Assembly (NCBI RefSeq): GCF_022179325.1
Contig: NZ_BPQQ01000027.1
Location: forward strand, 1 to 61,400
Direction of reading: 5' to 3'
DNA: 61,400 nt
Source of the DNA: Methylobacterium isbiliense
Lineage (GTDB): Bacteria > Pseudomonadota > Alphaproteobacteria > Rhizobiales > Beijerinckiaceae
Positions within the stretch are counted from its first letter, which is position 1, and every line of letters starts with the position of its first letter. Made by a program: the position numbers and the translations under genes. The notes below the pieces were generated by a model that searched no databases, was not told the DNA's origin, and worked only from the letters and a program-made list of their open reading frames with translations. Shown here piece by piece: positions 59,858-61,400 of this stretch.

Positions 59858-60037
59858 CCTCTGTCATCGGCCTGAGAGTTTCGCCGTGAGCCCTCGCGGG
59901 GGGTCGCGGCTTACACCGTCGGCGGGAGCATGCGCTCCGCTTTCCAGAGTGTTGCACGAACGAGCGGTCCGGGTGCCTGAGAGTTTCCGGGGCGGTTGCT
60001 CCTTCGGCGGCCGGTTCGCACCGGCTCTCTCCCGCTC
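59858..60037 (-). ncRNA. Tandem glycine riboswitch
   Basis: Reading on the minus strand, aptamer 1 (60037-59962) starts GAGCGGGAGAGAGCC, contains CCGGAAACTCTCAGGCACC and closes with CCGCTC pairing with GAGCGG. Aptamer 2 (about 59950-59858) starts CTCTGGAAAGCGGAG, contains CGGCGAAACTCTCAGGCCG and ends CAGAG pairing with CTCTG. The two AAACTCTCAGGC cores and the order are diagnostic of the glycine-binding gcvT-type riboswitch. The controlled gene starts at 59613; the leader between is about 245 bases. Confidence 0.92.
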
Positions 60038-60190
60038 GTCGATGGGTCGATCCTTGACCCTCCATTTGCGGCCGAAATGTGGGCCGGCGCCTCCGGTGCG
60101 CGGCGCTGTCCGGCGGCGCGCGGCTCTGCTACAGGCATCGCCCGAGCCCGCGGCCGACCCCACCGGCCCTCCCCGTTGCGCAGGAGCCGC

Positions 60191-60907
60191 ATGACCATCG
60201 ACCGCGTGCGCGCCCGCTTCGAGGCGCTTCTGCTCGACCTGGACGGTACGCTGGTGGACAGCCAGCGCGACCTCGCCGACGCGCTGAACGCCCTGCTCGC
60301 CGAGCAGGGACTGGCGACGGTCGATCTTGCGCAGACGCGCGCGATGGTCGGCGACGGCGCCCGCGTCCTCATCGAGCGCGCGCTGCGTGCGACGGGCGGC
60401 GATCCCGAACGGGCGCCCGATCTTCTTCCACGCTTCCTGGCGCTGTACGAGCCGATCGCCTGCCGGCAGACGCGCCCCTATCCGGGTGTTCTCGACACCC
60501 TCGGCCTCCTGCGCGAGGCGGGGGTGCTGCTCGCCGTCGTCACCAACAAGCCCGTCCAGGCCACGCGGACGGTGCTCGACGGCCTCGGCCTGTCGCCCTT
60601 CATCGCGGCGATCGTCGGCGGCGACACCGTGGCGGCGCGCAAGCCGGACCCCGCTCCGGTGCGCGCCGCTCTGCAGCGTCTGCAGGTCGCGCCGGAACGG
60701 GCCGTGATGGTGGGCGACAACCATCACGACGTGGAGGCCGCCCACGCGGCCGGCGTGCTGGCCGTCGCGGTGTCGTACGGCTACGCCCATCGGTCTCCGC
60801 ACGACCTCGGAGCCGACGCGGTCATCGACGATTTCGCCGCGTTGCCGGCCGCTCTGAGCGCCCTGGCGGCGGCCCGCGATGCCTGCATCCTCCCGAGCGG
60901 ATCCTGA
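60191..60907 (+). CDS. gph: Phosphoglycolate phosphatase, HAD family
   Basis: 238 aa from ATG 60191 with AGGAG 6 bases before. HAD motifs in order: LLDLDGTLVDSQ (nucleophile Asp and acid Asp), VTNKP (Thr), KPDPAPV (Lys), VMVGDNHHDVEAAHAAG (metal-binding Asp). The cap domain sits between motif I and II (LADALNALLAEQGLATVDLAQTRAMVGDGA). Hydrolyses 2-phosphoglycolate to glycolate, scavenging a by-product of DNA repair or the Calvin cycle. Other small sugar phosphates are possible for this subfamily. Confidence 0.85.
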   Translation: MTIDRVRARFEALLLDLDGTLVDSQRDLADALNALLAEQGLATVDLAQTRAMVGDGARVLIERALRATGGDPERAPDLLPRFLALYEPIACRQTRPYPGVLDTLGLLREAGVLLAVVTNKPVQATRTVLDGLGLSPFIAAIVGGDTVAARKPDPAPVRAALQRLQVAPERAVMVGDNHHDVEAAHAAGVLAVAVSYGYAHRSPHDLGADAVIDDFAALPAALSALAAARDACILPSGS

Positions 60908-61047
60908 CGCGGCCTGTTCGCGCCGATCGGCGATGGCCTGCCCATGGTCCGGCCGCTGCGGCGGCCTTGCGCGGGGGAAAGCCACGTGATGGCGCAAACC
61001 CTTGACCGGACGCGCCCGGCATGGTGTGTCGGCGCCGCGCGTGGTCG

Positions 61048-61124
61048 GGCCCCGTAGCTCAGCTGGATAGAGCAGCCGCCTTCTAAGCGGCAGGTCGTAG
61101 GTTCGAGCCCTACCGGGGTCGCCA
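61048..61124 (+). tRNA. tRNA-Arg (anticodon TCT)
   Basis: 77 bases including encoded CCA. Acceptor GGCCCCG/CGGGGTC (one G-U), D stem GCTC/GAGC, anticodon stem GCCGC/GCGGC with loop CTTCTAA (anticodon TCT), T arm GTAGG-TTCGAGC-CCTAC. All four arms fold. Confidence 0.97.
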
Positions 61125-61132
61125 CCGAAATA

Positions 61133-61163
61133 CCCGCTTGGTCAATGACTTGGCGGGCTTTTT
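61133..61163 (+). terminator. Terminator after tRNA-Arg
   Basis: CCCGC ... GCGGG with an inner GTCA/TGAC pairing, followed by a T-run (GCTTTTTC), starting 9 bases after the tRNA CCA. Confidence 0.75.
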
Positions 61164-61400
61164 CATGCCCCTCCCCTGTCGGCACCGGACCGGAACATCA
61201 GCCGGGATTCGAGGAAGGACGGTCCGGATGAGCTTCTAGAAACGTGATGTGTGGGAGGTGCTTAGGGAGTCTCGGAGCGGGAACGGGAATGTGGAGGATC
61301 ACGATCGTGGATCTGGAGGTCCCCCGTTCGAGCCGGGGTGGCGGTACCAGCGAATTCACCAGACATCGCGCGGTGCGGTCGGGTCGGCGTGAGGCCGGAC
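61164..61400. other. Window end, nothing recognised
   Basis: 237 bases after the tRNA terminator. No gene, and no repeat of the tRNA 3' end that would mark an integrated element was seen. Confidence 0.5.

Noticed and set aside
61048-61400. tRNA-Arg as an attachment site of an integrated element.
   Set aside because: No integrase, and no copy of the tRNA 3' end was seen within the 276 bases downstream or near the RiPP cluster.
1-61400. CRISPR arrays, insertion sequences, transposases or rRNA genes.
   Set aside because: No regularly spaced repeats, transposase-like proteins or rRNA segments were seen in the window.

Overview
This very GC-rich window looks like chromosomal DNA of an alphaproteobacterium, most likely Methylobacterium or a close relative (Hyphomicrobiales). 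The evidence is a two-gene formate dehydrogenase whose subunit lengths (987 and 572 aa) match tungsten-type Fdh1, an alphaproteobacterial SOS box in front of lexA, a 180-kDa-type NAD-glutamate dehydrogenase, an EcfG-type sigma factor and a fliP-fliL-flgH-motE-flgI-flgA-flgG-fliE-flgC-flgB flagellar operon. The species was not tested by any search.

Layout. 1-214 is the start of a probable acid phosphatase cut by the window edge. 479-3368 carries two exopolysaccharide genes (glycosyltransferase, undecaprenyl-phosphate sugar transferase). 3417-8606 is a small secreted protein and fdh1B-fdh1A. 8957-11574 is an HD-GYP protein, a small unknown, and lexA with its operator. 11740-16748 holds a glyoxalase-like protein, a Tat-exported small subunit plus GMC oxidoreductase, a ribbon-helix-helix protein and an amino-acid permease. 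16780-22930 is the flagellar operon. 23019-31524 holds DUF2794, a possible small RNA, an AhpD-like protein and the overlapping genes NAD-GDH, bluB and a UMF1-type MFS protein.

31531-55189 is the centre of interest: a RiPP (ribosomally made, modified peptide) cluster. The minus strand has a secretion operon: HlyD-type adaptor, C39-peptidase ABC exporter, NHLP-type permease/ATPase and cyclic-nucleotide-binding protein. The plus strand has three B12-type radical SAM enzymes, a TIGR04076-type protein, a DMATS-like prenyltransferase, the precursor peptide, a small protein resembling the TfuA tail, and a split LanB dehydratase (elimination domain and glutamylation domain as separate genes). Convergent to these come tfuA and ycaO, followed by a divergent MFS transporter. 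The 115-aa precursor has an ...LDAVAGG leader end and a core with one Cys and one Trp, both in its C-terminal tripeptide CPW. Predicted chemistry: backbone thioamidation, Ser/Thr dehydration, radical C-methylation or similar, and indole prenylation. I know of no described pathway with this enzyme set. The C39 exporter gene has an in-frame TGA exactly where relatives have Trp, separating the catalytic Cys from His/Asp.

55375-61400 holds two tiny membrane proteins, an EcfG-like sigma factor with an apparent fused NepR-like N-terminus, an unknown protein, a Crp/Fnr regulator, a TRIC-family channel under a tandem glycine riboswitch, gph, and tRNA-Arg(TCT) with a terminator.
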